Assembly (NCBI RefSeq): GCF_900699785.1
Contig: NZ_LR535679.1
Span: 558,001 to 622,000, forward strand
From: Campylobacter showae
Lineage (GTDB): Bacteria > Campylobacterota > Campylobacteria > Campylobacterales > Campylobacteraceae
Direction: 5' to 3'
DNA: 64,000 nucleotides
Under the pieces are notes generated by a model that was not told the DNA's origin, made no database searches, and worked only from the letters and a program-made list of their open reading frames with translations. A program made the position numbers and the translations under genes. Positions 1 through 8,892 of the stretch are shown here, piece after piece. How positions within the stretch are numbered: position 1 is the first letter of the stretch; each line of letters starts with the position of its first letter.

Positions 1-332
1 AAAATTTTAGCCGTTAAAGCCGCGTAGCAAGGACGGTTCATCAAAACAAAATGCGCGTCGATGCCTAAATTTTCGCAAAGTTTTTTGTATTTTAGAGCCA
101 AAGATGGCAGCGCAAAAGCTAGGCGAAAAAGCTTTTTTAGGCCGCTTTCATAAGGATCCGAGCGCTCGAGGAAGTGAATTTTTACCGCGCTTGGTATCTC
201 GTAGGCTACGACCTCGCTCATCAAAACGAGATGAACTTCGTATTTTTCGCACAGAGCCGGGAGCAAATTTGAAACTACGCGCTCCGCGCCGCCCGGCCCC
301 ATCGAGTAGAGAAAAACGGCTAATTTTTTCAT
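1..332 (-). CDS. pglJ: PglJ-type N-glycan GalNAc transferase (GT4), partial
   Basis: Partial gene: the N-terminal 110 codons are present and the rest runs off the left edge. The start is ATG at 332, overlapping the pglI stop as ATGA, so translation is probably coupled. The N-terminus (MKKLAVFLYSMGPGGAERVV) carries the GGAER motif of GT4 glycosyltransferases and closely resembles C. jejuni PglJ as I remember it, including a following HLVLM and IHFLERS. PglJ adds GalNAc to the undecaprenyl-linked heptasaccharide precursor on the cytoplasmic face of the inner membrane. Position directly after pglH and pglI matches the pgl locus order. PglH and PglJ are related GT4 enzymes; the N-terminus favours PglJ. 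Confidence 0.85.
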   Translation of the reverse strand, partial: MKKLAVFLYSMGPGGAERVVSNLLPALCEKYEVHLVLMSEVVAYEIPSAVKIHFLERSDPYESGLKKLFRLAFALPSLALKYKKLCENLGIDAHFVLMNRPCYAALTAKI

Positions 333-1306
333 TCGCCGTGCGTTTTTTTGTATATCCAAACGCGAATTTTAGTTAAAAACAAAATCATAGACTTTGGAAA
401 CGGGCTTAAAATCAGCATCGCCAGCGCTTCTTTAGTAAATTTAAATTTGAGGCTTTTAAAAAGATATTCGTACATTTTTTTGTATTCGCCGCCAAATTTA
501 GCATAATACGCCGCCATTTTATATAGAATCGCGATATGAGCGTCGTTTACGCGGAATTTAGGCTCGGCCAAATTTGCGTTGCCTGCTTGCTCGTTTTTCT
601 CGGCGATCTTTTGCAAAATAAGCTCTGCAGTCATCGCGTAGCCTTTCATTATGCAAAGCGGGCGTTTAAACGAGTTTATCGTGACGCTGTCGCTGCGGTG
701 AAAGCGGTAAATACGCACCGCATCGTGCAGGTAATAAGCAGGAAAGTCAAAAAGGTAGATCCAAAGCGTATTTTCGCTACCGTAAAGCCCCTTTTCAAAG
801 CGCCTCTGACCGATAGCGGCGCGGCGAAACATTATCAAAAACTCGCCCGTTATCTTGCCGTCGTAGTAGTCCTGCGGCGAAATTTCCCCGCTTTTACTCA
901 GTCCAAATCCCGAAAATTTCGTCGTCGACTCGCCGTCAATCTCAAAATAACAGTTCGCCCAGACGCTGGCATACCCCTGCTCTAGCACGGCCGCCATCTT
1001 GCTTATGGCGCCTTCTATCAGCAAGTCATCGTCGTCTAGTATCACGAAAGCATCGCCGTTAGCGTGATCAAAGCCGTTATTTTTATTGCCGTTTGGGCCG
1101 CGGTCGTAAGTTTGATTTAAGACGTATTTTACGTTGTCAAATTTAGCGACGTAACTTTGCGCAAGCTCGCGCGTGCCGTCGTTTGAGTTATCGTCGCTGA
1201 TTATGATTTCTTTATTTTCGTAGTCTTGAGCCAGCGCGCTTTTTAGGGCAGCTTCAAAAAGCTCTTTGCGGTTGTAGGTTGGGATTATTATGCTTACTTT
1301 TAGCAT
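329..1306 (-). CDS. pglI: PglI-type N-glycan glucosyltransferase (GT2)
   Basis: A 325-residue GT2 (GT-A fold) enzyme. Near the N-terminus are VSIIIPTYNRKELF, ISDDNSNDGT and the metal-binding DDDD run in VILDDDDLL (about residues 90-98). The GPNGNKNNGFDHANGD stretch and the C-terminal YYKMAAYYAKF-like block match C. jejuni PglI from memory. PglI adds the single branching glucose to the lipid-linked heptasaccharide. It lies 1 nt after pglH and overlaps pglJ by 4 nt, so the three are surely one transcript. The length is normal for the family (about 310 residues). No transmembrane segment is evident, consistent with a peripheral cytoplasmic enzyme. Confidence 0.9.
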   Translation of the reverse strand: MLKVSIIIPTYNRKELFEAALKSALAQDYENKEIIISDDNSNDGTRELAQSYVAKFDNVKYVLNQTYDRGPNGNKNNGFDHANGDAFVILDDDDLLIEGAISKMAAVLEQGYASVWANCYFEIDGESTTKFSGFGLSKSGEISPQDYYDGKITGEFLIMFRRAAIGQRRFEKGLYGSENTLWIYLFDFPAYYLHDAVRIYRFHRSDSVTINSFKRPLCIMKGYAMTAELILQKIAEKNEQAGNANLAEPKFRVNDAHIAILYKMAAYYAKFGGEYKKMYEYLFKSLKFKFTKEALAMLILSPFPKSMILFLTKIRVWIYKKTHGE

Positions 1307-1307
1307 T

Positions 1308-2372
1308 TTAGCCCTTTATATTTTGCGTGATAAAATCCATCCACTTTTGATAAATTTGATCGGTTTTAAAGCTATTTTCACGCTCGTTGGCGTTTTTTAC
1401 CAGCTCTTGCCTCAGTTCCTCGTCACGCATCAAGAGTTCGATTTTGCTTCCGAGCGCTTTTACGTCGTCTATCGGCACTAAAAATCCGTCCTTGCCGTCC
1501 TCGATGAGCTCTTTTGCGCCGCTTGTAGCGGTCGCCACCCTGGCGCAGTTAAAAAATACGCTCTCGATTAAAACATTTGGCAAGCCTTCGGTTTTAGAGC
1601 TTGAGACTAAAATTTTAGATCTTTCGTAAAGCGAAGCGACATCGCTCGTTTGCCCGATAAATTCGGCATTTAGATGCAGTTGCTCGTGCGCGATGAGCTC
1701 TAGTCTTTGCCTCTCTTCGCCAGCACCCGCTATCACGATTTTCCAGTCTTTTAAAAGCTCTTTATCGACTAGGCTCATAGCCTTTAAAAATACGTCACAA
1801 CCCTTAAGCGAGATGAGACGACCGACGAAAAGGATGATATTTTCCTTCGGCAAGCCCTGTTTTTTGGCTTCAAACATCGGATTGTACATCACGGTTTTAT
1901 TTTTTACGAAGCTATAGTATTCGTAGTCTTCTTTCGTAAGTACCGTGAGTCCGCTAGCTAACGGATAGAGCACTCGGCGTAAAAACAGCCAGCCGCGCCC
2001 TTTGAAAAAATCGGCGCTTGAATGCTCGCTGATAAAAAGCGGCTTACCGATAAATAAATTCGACAAAATCACGTTGATATTGGTGCTATCCATAGAGGAG
2101 ATAACGACGTCAAATCCGCCGTTTTTGATCAAATTTCGCTGATAAAAAAACTTTTTCACGCGCCTTATTAAATTTGCGAAAAAGCCCTTTTTCACCATCG
2201 GGAAAGGCAGATCTATCAGCTTTATCCTCTCGTCTAGCTCGTAAAACGGCGGCTTGGTGTCAAATTTTAAAAGCGTTACGTCGTGAAATTTCGCAAAATA
2301 GCTCGCTAGCAAGCTCATCACGCGCTCGGCGCCGCCTGCTTGCAGTGTCGAAATTATAAATAAAACCTTCAT
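1308..2372 (-). CDS. pglH: PglH-type GalNAc polymerase (GT4)
   Basis: A 354-residue GT4 enzyme with GT-B fold. N-terminal MKVLFIISTLQAGGAERVMS is the acceptor-side glycine motif; VGRLISLKGCDVFL and the SSSKTEGLPNVLIES block (about residues 255-270) are the donor-binding GT4 motif with catalytic Glu. PglH adds consecutive GalNAc residues to the undecaprenyl-linked N-glycan precursor. It is followed directly by pglI and pglJ. A 93-nt gap separates it from the upstream GT25 gene, and a weak -10 (TATAAA, 2447-2452) lies in that gap, so the pgl genes may have their own promoter as well as read-through. The SD is GGAGAGAG, just before the ATG. Confidence 0.88.
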   Translation of the reverse strand: MKVLFIISTLQAGGAERVMSLLASYFAKFHDVTLLKFDTKPPFYELDERIKLIDLPFPMVKKGFFANLIRRVKKFFYQRNLIKNGGFDVVISSMDSTNINVILSNLFIGKPLFISEHSSADFFKGRGWLFLRRVLYPLASGLTVLTKEDYEYYSFVKNKTVMYNPMFEAKKQGLPKENIILFVGRLISLKGCDVFLKAMSLVDKELLKDWKIVIAGAGEERQRLELIAHEQLHLNAEFIGQTSDVASLYERSKILVSSSKTEGLPNVLIESVFFNCARVATATSGAKELIEDGKDGFLVPIDDVKALGSKIELLMRDEELRQELVKNANERENSFKTDQIYQKWMDFITQNIKG

Positions 2373-2446
2373 TCTCTCTCCAAATTTTAATCGATGCGCG
2401 AAAATTTAATAAATCTTCAAAATTATTGATTTTATAAATTTTGAGC

Positions 2447-2452
2447 TTTATA
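2447..2452 (-). promoter_or_regulatory. Weak -10 box before pglH
   Basis: On the minus strand the gap before pglH contains GATTATAAAGC, a -10-like TATAAA about 75 nt upstream of the start codon, in otherwise AT-rich DNA. Campylobacter sigma-70 promoters often lack a -35 box, so this is plausible but weak. Confidence 0.35.
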
Positions 2453-2465
2453 ATCGCTTAGTTTC

Positions 2466-3221
2466 TTATCTTTTAAATATCCGCTCATAGCCCAAAATTG
2501 CCGCTTCAAAGCGCGTTGCGGCGACATATTTTAAGCTATTTAGACGAGCTAGCGGCGAGACTTTTGCCTGCGCTCTTTGCACCCGCTCGGCTTGGATATT
2601 TGAGTCCGCTAAATCGGTCGGATGCGCGAAAATATCGCTAAAATACATCTTTAAGCCGTTTTGTAAAAGCAAAATCCGCCAAAAATCGGCCACGCAAAGC
2701 GCCTTTTTGTGCGTTTGCAAGAGCTTTTCTGCCGCGCGCCTATCAAGCACGTAGGCCGCCGCTCTGTAGATCGTGCCGTAAGAGCGCTTTGAAACTAGCC
2801 AAAAATCCTCCTCCAGCTTTTTGCCAAATGCGCTAAATCGCCCCTCTAGCCCATCTTGCGCGCCGCAAATGAGTGCCGAGCCCGCATCCATCTTAGTAGC
2901 CGTTTCAAACGCCTTTTTTACGCCGCTTTCATCGCCGATGACGTCGTCTTCTAAGATGAGCGCAAGCCGGGCGTCGCTTTTTAAAAACTCCTCGTAAGCG
3001 CGCACGTGAGAGAGCGAGCAACCGACCTCGGACGGGCTTAATAGCCTGCCGTAAGCCTCAAGGCTAGGCAGCGCATAGCCGTAGTACTCCTTTGCGCTCA
3101 TCGCCCTGCCGTCGGTCGCTTCGACGAGCTTAAATTCGCCGTAGTTTTTAAACCGCTCTTTTAGCTTTTGCCTGCGCGCCTCGTCGCTTTTTAGCGAAAT
3201 AACGAATACTAAATTTTTCAT
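2466..3221 (-). CDS. Glycosyltransferase family 25 (LOS/glycan galactosyltransferase type)
   Basis: A 251-residue protein starting MKNLVFVISLKSDEARRQ, the typical GT25 (LPS transferase, Lob/LgtB/Lex2B) opening, with GCSLSHVRAYEEFL and the ALILEDDV acidic motif (about residues 88-110). Such enzymes usually transfer galactose to LOS or other surface glycans. The gene overlaps the upstream flippase by 4 nt (ATGA), so it belongs to the polysaccharide operon beginning at galE. Acceptor and donor cannot be read from sequence. Because it lies directly before pglH, it could act on the N-glycan precursor or on a separate flippase-exported glycan. Confidence 0.82.
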   Translation of the reverse strand: MKNLVFVISLKSDEARRQKLKERFKNYGEFKLVEATDGRAMSAKEYYGYALPSLEAYGRLLSPSEVGCSLSHVRAYEEFLKSDARLALILEDDVIGDESGVKKAFETATKMDAGSALICGAQDGLEGRFSAFGKKLEEDFWLVSKRSYGTIYRAAAYVLDRRAAEKLLQTHKKALCVADFWRILLLQNGLKMYFSDIFAHPTDLADSNIQAERVQRAQAKVSPLARLNSLKYVAATRFEAAILGYERIFKR

Positions 3222-4732
3222 CTTTTAAACTTCGATTTGATTTTATTTATCACCACTAGCTGTTCTCTTTTGTCAAATATCAAAAACAGGCTCGCGGCGT
3301 AACCGAGCGCAAGCAAAACCGCCGAATACGCGGCAAATTCGCCCCAGCTTGAAATTTGCACGAAATTTCGCAGCCAAAAAAACAGTCCGCAAACGGCTGC
3401 AAAAACGGCTAAATTTTTAAAATAAACGCCGTAAAAAGTAGTAAGCGGCAGGCTCAAATTTAACGCGGCGTTTATGAGGTCAAATCCCAAAATGCGCACC
3501 GAATAAAGCGCGGCGCCGACGGCCGTCATACCATAAATGCCGTAAGGCGTAAATTTAAGCACGGCAATCTGCGCCAAAATAGTGCCCGCGCCCAAAATCG
3601 TGTTTGCTATCGCCGGGCGTTTTAGTTTATTCGTCGCGCCGTCGAGATTAAAAAGCGAAAAAACGTAGCTGATAAATATAATCGGCACTAGAGTTATCAT
3701 CGAGAGATTATAGATTAGACTTATCTCGTCCGCACTTTTAAACGGCAACCAAAGCGTGTAAAATTCGCGCCCGAAAGCCACGAAAATAGCCGCCGGCACG
3801 CTCATAACAAAAGCCGTAACTCGCATCGAAAATTTAGCCTCCGCAACAAGCGCGGTCAAATTTGATTTAGAGTAGTGCTCGACGAATTTGGGCGCAAATA
3901 TCGCACTCAGCTGTGCCACAAAGCTCTCTAAAATGATCGGAGCCGCCTTTGAAACGGCTAAAATTCCCGTCGCATTAGCGCTTAAAAATATATTGCAGAT
4001 AAACAGATCCATACCGCTCATAAGCACGCGGTTTAGGGCGTTAAAGCTATTATAGACGCCAGATTTCAAAAGCTCTTTTATCCTCGCAAAGTCAAATTCT
4101 CGCGGGTTAAATTTAAGCTCGGGGGTGATGCGGCGCGAAACCCAAACGCTCGTAAAAAAAACAAATAGCGACGCGACTAGAGCTGAGATCGCTATATAGG
4201 CGATCATCGGTCTAAAAAAATAAAAAAGCGCCACGATGAGAGCGGCTAAAATAGCGCTAGATGCGGCGTTGCGAACAGAGATGATGTAGAGCTTGTTTTT
4301 TATAAACATCGAGACGCTGATGACGCCGTTAAAAAGTCCGACGCAAAAATTTATAAAATAAAACGCGAAAGTAAGCCGCACGTCGCCCAGCAGCGCGTCA
4401 CTCACGTTTAGCACGCTTTGTAAATTTAAGATAAAAATGCCCGCACCAAACAAAATAAGAACGCAAAAAAAGATATTTACGACCAGAACCGACGAGTAGT
4501 AGGCGTTAGCCGCGCGGGTATCGTCTCTATGCCACTCGTACGCGACGAAGCGGCCGCTAACGGAGTTTATCGCAGCAGTCACGACTAAAGCGTAGGCAAC
4601 GATAGCGTTAGACAGCCCGACAAAGCCGTAGGCTTCGTTGCCTAGGCTCTTTAAGATGTAGGGCGTGAGGAAAAAATTTATCCCCATCGAGACGATAAAA
4701 ACGACGATGGAGCTGATCAAATTTACGAGCAT
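3218..4732 (-). CDS. Wzx-type polysaccharide/oligosaccharide flippase
   Basis: A 504-residue, highly hydrophobic protein with roughly 12-14 membrane segments spread along its length, matching the MOP/MATE superfamily PST (Wzx/RfbX) exporters. The N-terminal [20 protein letters not shown] followed by LTPYILKSLGNEAYGFVGL is characteristic of this group. It would flip an undecaprenyl-linked oligosaccharide from cytoplasm to periplasm. Its start overlaps the upstream dehydrogenase stop by 1 nt (TAATG) and its stop overlaps the GT25 gene by 4 nt. C. jejuni N-glycans use the ABC-type PglK, so a Wzx-like flippase here suggests a second glycan pathway. No polymerase (Wzy) is visible in this operon. 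Confidence 0.85.
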   Translation of the reverse strand: MLVNLISSIVVFIVSMGINFFLTPYILKSLGNEAYGFVGLSNAIVAYALVVTAAINSVSGRFVAYEWHRDDTRAANAYYSSVLVVNIFFCVLILFGAGIFILNLQSVLNVSDALLGDVRLTFAFYFINFCVGLFNGVISVSMFIKNKLYIISVRNAASSAILAALIVALFYFFRPMIAYIAISALVASLFVFFTSVWVSRRITPELKFNPREFDFARIKELLKSGVYNSFNALNRVLMSGMDLFICNIFLSANATGILAVSKAAPIILESFVAQLSAIFAPKFVEHYSKSNLTALVAEAKFSMRVTAFVMSVPAAIFVAFGREFYTLWLPFKSADEISLIYNLSMITLVPIIFISYVFSLFNLDGATNKLKRPAIANTILGAGTILAQIAVLKFTPYGIYGMTAVGAALYSVRILGFDLINAALNLSLPLTTFYGVYFKNLAVFAAVCGLFFWLRNFVQISSWGEFAAYSAVLLALGYAASLFLIFDKREQLVVINKIKSKFKR

Positions 4733-5964
4733 TACAGCCTTGCGTCGGCGTTTTCGTAAACGTTTTTGATGTCGTAAACGAGAGCTTTACTAAATTTTAA
4801 CCCTTTAAATTTATCGTGAGCTACGGCGATCACGACGCAGTCGTAGTCCGCCTCGTCAAAGCTTTTTAGCGGCGTCAAGCCGTACTCGCGCTTCACCTCC
4901 GCTTCGTCCGCCCACGGATCGTAGACGTCCACGCGGCAACCAAAATCCCTAAGCTCCTCGATCACGTCTATCACGCGCGAGTTGCGGATGTCGGGGCAGT
5001 TTTCCTTAAACGTAAGCCCAAGCACCAAAACGCGAGCCGAATTTATCAAAACGCCCCTTTTTATCATTAGTTTTACGACCTGATCGGCGGCGTATTTGCC
5101 CATATTGTCGTTGATGCGGCGTCCGGCTAGGATCATCTCGGGATGAAAGCCAAGCTCCTGCGCCTTGTGCGTGAGGTAATAAGGATCCACGCCGATGCAG
5201 TGGCCGCCCACTAGCCCCGGACGGAAATTTAAGAAATTCCACTTCGTGCCCGCCGCCTGCAAAACGGCGTTCGTGTCGATGTTCATCTTGTTAAATATCA
5301 TCGCAAGCTCGTTCATAAAGGCGATGTTTATATCGCGCTGCGTGTTTTCGATGACTTTGGCAGCCTCGGCGACCTTGATAGTAGGCGCTTTGTGCGTGCC
5401 AGCCGTAATAATCGAGCGGTAGACCTCATCGACCTTTTGGGCGATTTCGGGCGTCGAGCCGCTAGTGATTTTTTTGATTTTAGTTACGGTGTGCTCTTTA
5501 TCGCCCGGATTTATGCGCTCAGGCGAGTATCCACAGAAAAAGTCCTCGTTAAATTTAAGCCCGCTTTGCTCCAGTAGCGGCACGCAAATCTCCTCCGTAA
5601 CGCCCGGATACACCGTGCTCTCATACACGACGATATCGCCTTTTTTTAGCACCTTAGCGACGCTTTGCGTGGCTTTTACCACTGGCGTCAAATCGGGGCG
5701 CTTGTTTTTGTCTATCGGCGTCGGGACGGTAACGATAAAGAAATTACAATCCTTTATATCGTCCAAATTTAGGCTAAATTTCATACCGTTTTCTATCGCT
5801 TTTTTCATCTGCTCAGCACTTAGCTCCAGCGTGCGATCATACCCGCTTTTTAGCTCCTCTATGCGGGCAGCGTTTACGTCAAAGCCCGTGACTTCGTATT
5901 TCTCACTAAACGCCGCCGCCAAAGGCAGCCCGACGTATCCTAGTCCGATAACGGCTATTTTCAT
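4732..5964 (-). CDS. UDP-HexNAc 6-dehydrogenase (TviB/WbpA/WecC class)
   Basis: A 410-residue NAD-dependent nucleotide-sugar dehydrogenase. It has the N-terminal Rossmann motif [13 protein letters not shown] (residues 7-19), the VPTPID turn, a Tyr-Ser-Pro-Glu-Arg segment ([10 protein letters not shown]), and the catalytic cysteine in [12 protein letters not shown] (Cys256). The [12 protein letters not shown] form, rather than GYGGSCFPKD, marks the UDP-GlcNAc/ManNAc/GalNAc branch, so the likely product is a UDP-HexNAc uronic acid. It is linked by a 4-nt overlap to the ecotin gene upstream and a 1-nt overlap to the flippase downstream. It complements the UDP-glucose dehydrogenase in the same operon. 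The exact sugar is uncertain. Confidence 0.88.
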   Translation of the reverse strand: MKIAVIGLGYVGLPLAAAFSEKYEVTGFDVNAARIEELKSGYDRTLELSAEQMKKAIENGMKFSLNLDDIKDCNFFIVTVPTPIDKNKRPDLTPVVKATQSVAKVLKKGDIVVYESTVYPGVTEEICVPLLEQSGLKFNEDFFCGYSPERINPGDKEHTVTKIKKITSGSTPEIAQKVDEVYRSIITAGTHKAPTIKVAEAAKVIENTQRDINIAFMNELAMIFNKMNIDTNAVLQAAGTKWNFLNFRPGLVGGHCIGVDPYYLTHKAQELGFHPEMILAGRRINDNMGKYAADQVVKLMIKRGVLINSARVLVLGLTFKENCPDIRNSRVIDVIEELRDFGCRVDVYDPWADEAEVKREYGLTPLKSFDEADYDCVVIAVAHDKFKGLKFSKALVYDIKNVYENADARL

Positions 5965-6407
5965 TTATTTTTCCTTTTTAATTTTTTTGATTCTATCTTT
6001 TTTACGCGTTCATACACTCTTACTTCTGCGCCTACGCCTTGCGGGGTTATGATTTTAATAGGGCTAACGCCAGGTAAAATTTGAGTGAGCTCATAATAAA
6101 CCCGTCTCTTTTTCTTTGCTGCGTCCTTGCAGAGCATCATCGTTTGCGCTAGCTCGTCACCGCCGCTAAATTCGTAATAAATCCCGCGCGCGTCCTCTTT
6201 TTCCTCGAGCTTTCCGCCGAGCAAAAAGGCGAAGTTGCAGTCGATTTCTATTTCTTTAAAAAACGCGACCTCGTATTTAAAATAATCAGGCGGCATCTTT
6301 GAGATAGGTAGCTCGAAAATATTTTCCTCGGTTTTTGCCGCGTTTTCGCCCGCCAAAAGCGCAAACGGTAGCACGCAAGCTGCGATAAAAAGTAAAATTT
6401 TCCTCAT
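5961..6407 (-). CDS. eco: Ecotin-type periplasmic serine protease inhibitor
   Basis: A 148-residue exported protein with an N-terminal signal peptide ([20 protein letters not shown], cut after about residue 19). From residue 44 it aligns by eye with E. coli ecotin: [16 protein letters not shown] matches ecotin VDCNLHR-LGGKLENK, and [17 protein letters not shown] matches VSTMMACPDGKKEKKFV. The two disulfide cysteines (Cys57, Cys93) and the reactive-site P1-P1' pair Met90-Met91 are kept, and the C-terminal [12 protein letters not shown] matches the ecotin YRVWKAEEKI strand. Ecotin dimers block chymotrypsin-fold proteases such as neutrophil elastase. The gene overlaps ugd and the HexNAc dehydrogenase by 4 nt each, so it is co-translated with surface-sugar enzymes. 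Recognition is by remembered alignment only. Confidence 0.85.
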   Translation of the reverse strand: MRKILLFIAACVLPFALLAGENAAKTEENIFELPISKMPPDYFKYEVAFFKEIEIDCNFAFLLGGKLEEKEDARGIYYEFSGGDELAQTMMLCKDAAKKKRRVYYELTQILPGVSPIKIITPQGVGAEVRVYERVKKIESKKLKRKNK

Positions 6408-7726
6408 GATTTCACTCCTATTTGGAAATACTTAAAGCCTAAATTTGCCAGATTTTTCGCGTCGTATTGATTGCGCCCGTCAAAGATCACGGCGTTTTTT
6501 AGCCGCTGTTTCATCTCCATAAAATCAGGCGATCTAAATTCGCTCCACTCGGTAACCAGCGCGAGCGCGTCGGCGCCGTTTAGCGCGTCGTATTTGTTTG
6601 GGGCGAATTTCAAATTTGAGTTAGGTAGATATTTTTTAGCTTCGTTTGCGGCCTTTGGATCGTAGGCGACGACGTTTGCGCCTGCGTTTTCGAGCGCTTT
6701 TATGAGCACTAGCGAGCTAGCTTCGCGCATATCGTCAGTGTTTGGCTTAAACGCTAGCCCCCAAATCGCCACCGTTTTGCCGCTCAAATTTCCGCCGAAA
6801 AATGCTGAAATTTTTTCAAAAAGCACCGTTTTTTGCGCCGCGTTTCTAGCCTCCACCGCGCTTAAAACCTTCGGCTCAAAGCCGTTTTGCCTAGCGGTAT
6901 ATATGAGCGCCTCGACGTCTTTTGGAAAGCAACTGCCGCCGTATCCGCAGCCAGGATATATAAAGCTATAACCGATGCGAGAGTCGCTGCCGATGCCTTT
7001 TCGCACCAAATTTACGTCCGCTCCCACGCGCTCGCAGATACCCGCGATCTCGTTTATGAAGCTAATTTTAGTCGCTAGCATCGCATTTGCGGCGTATTTG
7101 GTCATCTCGGCAGACTTCACGTCCATAGCGATAAAGCGGTCGTGATTTTTCATAAAGGGCGCATAAAGCTCGCGCATGACGCTTTGCCCCCACTCGCTGC
7201 TAGCGCCCACTACGACGCGATCGGGCTTTAAAAAGTCCTCGACCGCCGCGCCCTCCTTTAAAAACTCGGGGTTTGAGACGACTTCGAATTTGACGTCCAG
7301 GTTTCTTTTTTTTAGCTCGCTAGCGATCACTTCGGTTACCTTCTCCGCAGTGCCCACGGGAACGGTTGATTTATCCACGACGATTAGCGGCGAGGTTAAA
7401 TTTTGCCCGATGCTTTTTGCGACCTCTAGCACGTAGCGTAGATCAGCCTGCCCGTCCGCGCCCATAGGCGTGCCCACCGCGATAAATAGCACTCTAGCAT
7501 GCGCCAAGGCTTCTTTTATATCGACGCTAAATTTGAGCGCGCCGTTTGCCCTGCACTCGGCCACGATTTCAGAAAGTCCGGGCTCATAGATCGGTATGAC
7601 GCCGTTATTTAGCGCATTTATCTTGGCTTCGTCCACGTCCACGCATATGACGTCGTTGCCCATTTTAGCTAGGCACGCGCCGCTAACTAGCCCCACGTAG
7701 CCAGTGCCTACGACTGCGATCCTCAC
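6404..7726 (-). CDS. ugd: UDP-glucose 6-dehydrogenase
   Basis: A 440-residue enzyme that oxidises UDP-glucose to UDP-glucuronate with two NAD+. It has the Rossmann motif GTGYVGLVSGACLAKMG near the N-terminus, VGTPMGADG, SNPEFLKEGAA, the catalytic cysteine in GYGGSCFPKD (about residue 265) and the C-terminal LAFKPNTDDMREASS motif. It sits between galE (upstream, 4-nt overlap) and the ecotin gene. The UDP-glucuronate could feed the 4-epimerase encoded at 9819-10877, giving UDP-galacturonate. The length is normal for the bacterial enzyme. Confidence 0.93.
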   Translation of the reverse strand: MRIAVVGTGYVGLVSGACLAKMGNDVICVDVDEAKINALNNGVIPIYEPGLSEIVAECRANGALKFSVDIKEALAHARVLFIAVGTPMGADGQADLRYVLEVAKSIGQNLTSPLIVVDKSTVPVGTAEKVTEVIASELKKRNLDVKFEVVSNPEFLKEGAAVEDFLKPDRVVVGASSEWGQSVMRELYAPFMKNHDRFIAMDVKSAEMTKYAANAMLATKISFINEIAGICERVGADVNLVRKGIGSDSRIGYSFIYPGCGYGGSCFPKDVEALIYTARQNGFEPKVLSAVEARNAAQKTVLFEKISAFFGGNLSGKTVAIWGLAFKPNTDDMREASSLVLIKALENAGANVVAYDPKAANEAKKYLPNSNLKFAPNKYDALNGADALALVTEWSEFRSPDFMEMKQRLKNAVIFDGRNQYDAKNLANLGFKYFQIGVKS

Positions 7727-8709
7727 GACCTTTTCTCCCAGTCAAGTGCGGTTTTTATGATGAGCGATAAATCCTCTCTCTTAGGTCGCCAGTTAGTTAA
7801 ATTTCTTATCTTTTCTGGCTTTGCGATGAGGCATGCTGGATCGCCATCTCTGCGCGGTGCGCTAACTACTTTAAAATCGATCCCGCTTACTTTTTTAGCC
7901 GTTTCTATAACCTCTTTTACGCTAAAGCCGCGGCCGTAGCCGACGTTAAAGATTTCGCTTTTTTCATGCTCGTTTAGATACTCTAGCGCGCTTAGATGCG
8001 CGTCGGCCAGGTCGCTCACGTGGATGTAGTCTCTCACGCAGGTGCCGTCTGCGGTCGGATAGTCGCTACCAAAAATTCCCATGCTTTCGCGTTTACCCAG
8101 AGCCGTCTGCGTCGCGACTTTGATTAGGTGCGTGGCGTTTGGATAGTTTTGCCCGATAAGCCCCTCCTCGTCGGCGCCCGCAACGTTAAAGTATCGCAAA
8201 ATCGCAAATTTGAAATTTTCATTTGAGGCGGCGTAGTCTTTGATGATCCACTCGCTCATTAGCTTGCTTCGGCCGTACGGATTTATCGGATTTGCCGCGG
8301 TTTGCTCGTCGACCTCTCCGATCTCGGGTTCGCCGTAAACGGCTGCAGTGGAGCTAAATATAAATTTATTTACGCCGTATTCTTTGCAATAGGTCAAAAT
8401 TTTAGCTACGTTTGCGGTGTTGTTTAGGTAGTATTTTAGCGGATCTTGCGTACTTTCAAAAACCTCGATAAATGCGGCAAAATGGATAATAGCGTCAAAT
8501 TTGCCCTCCGCAAAAATCCCGCTTAAATCATCCTCTAAATTTGCCTTTACGAACTTAAATTTACCGATTTTCTCAAGCGCGTCAAGCGCCTTTGTAGTGC
8601 CTTTGCAGAGATTATCCACGACCGTTATCTCGTGTCCGCCTTGCTTTAAAAGCACCTTTAGCACGTGAGAGCCGATGTAGCCAGCTCCGCCTGTTATTAA
8701 AATTTTCAT
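7723..8709 (-). CDS. galE: UDP-glucose 4-epimerase
   Basis: A 328-residue short-chain dehydrogenase/reductase-type epimerase. The NAD-binding motif is GGAGYIGSHVL (residues 7-17); the catalytic SSTAAVYG and YGRSK (Tyr-x-x-x-Lys, about residues 145-149) are present, and the RYFNVAGAD and DYIHVSDLADAH blocks are typical of GalE. It interconverts UDP-Glc/UDP-Gal, and in Campylobacter often UDP-GlcNAc/UDP-GalNAc (Gne activity). It is the first gene of the operon that runs to pglJ and overlaps ugd by 4 nt. The 183-nt gap upstream is AT-rich and carries TATGATAAAAT on the minus strand as a possible -10. Confidence 0.93.
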   Translation of the reverse strand: MKILITGGAGYIGSHVLKVLLKQGGHEITVVDNLCKGTTKALDALEKIGKFKFVKANLEDDLSGIFAEGKFDAIIHFAAFIEVFESTQDPLKYYLNNTANVAKILTYCKEYGVNKFIFSSTAAVYGEPEIGEVDEQTAANPINPYGRSKLMSEWIIKDYAASNENFKFAILRYFNVAGADEEGLIGQNYPNATHLIKVATQTALGKRESMGIFGSDYPTADGTCVRDYIHVSDLADAHLSALEYLNEHEKSEIFNVGYGRGFSVKEVIETAKKVSGIDFKVVSAPRRDGDPACLIAKPEKIRNLTNWRPKREDLSLIIKTALDWEKRS

Positions 8710-8892
8710 AAATTTACCTTTTGAAATTTTAGATTTTCCGATTTTATCATAAAAGATAAAAAGGTAAAATAAAAAATGCGGCGTCGCTAAACCCGCACGT
8801 TAAATTTAGCCGCCCTATCGCGCGCCGAGCGTAAATTTACGGCGCCGACCTAAAAGCGACCAAGCGGGCAAATTTGACCGAAACGGCCGAAT

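Noticed and set aside
536..985. 149-codon plus-strand ORF opposite pglI
   Set aside because: Shadow of a well-supported glycosyltransferase; no SD or domain.
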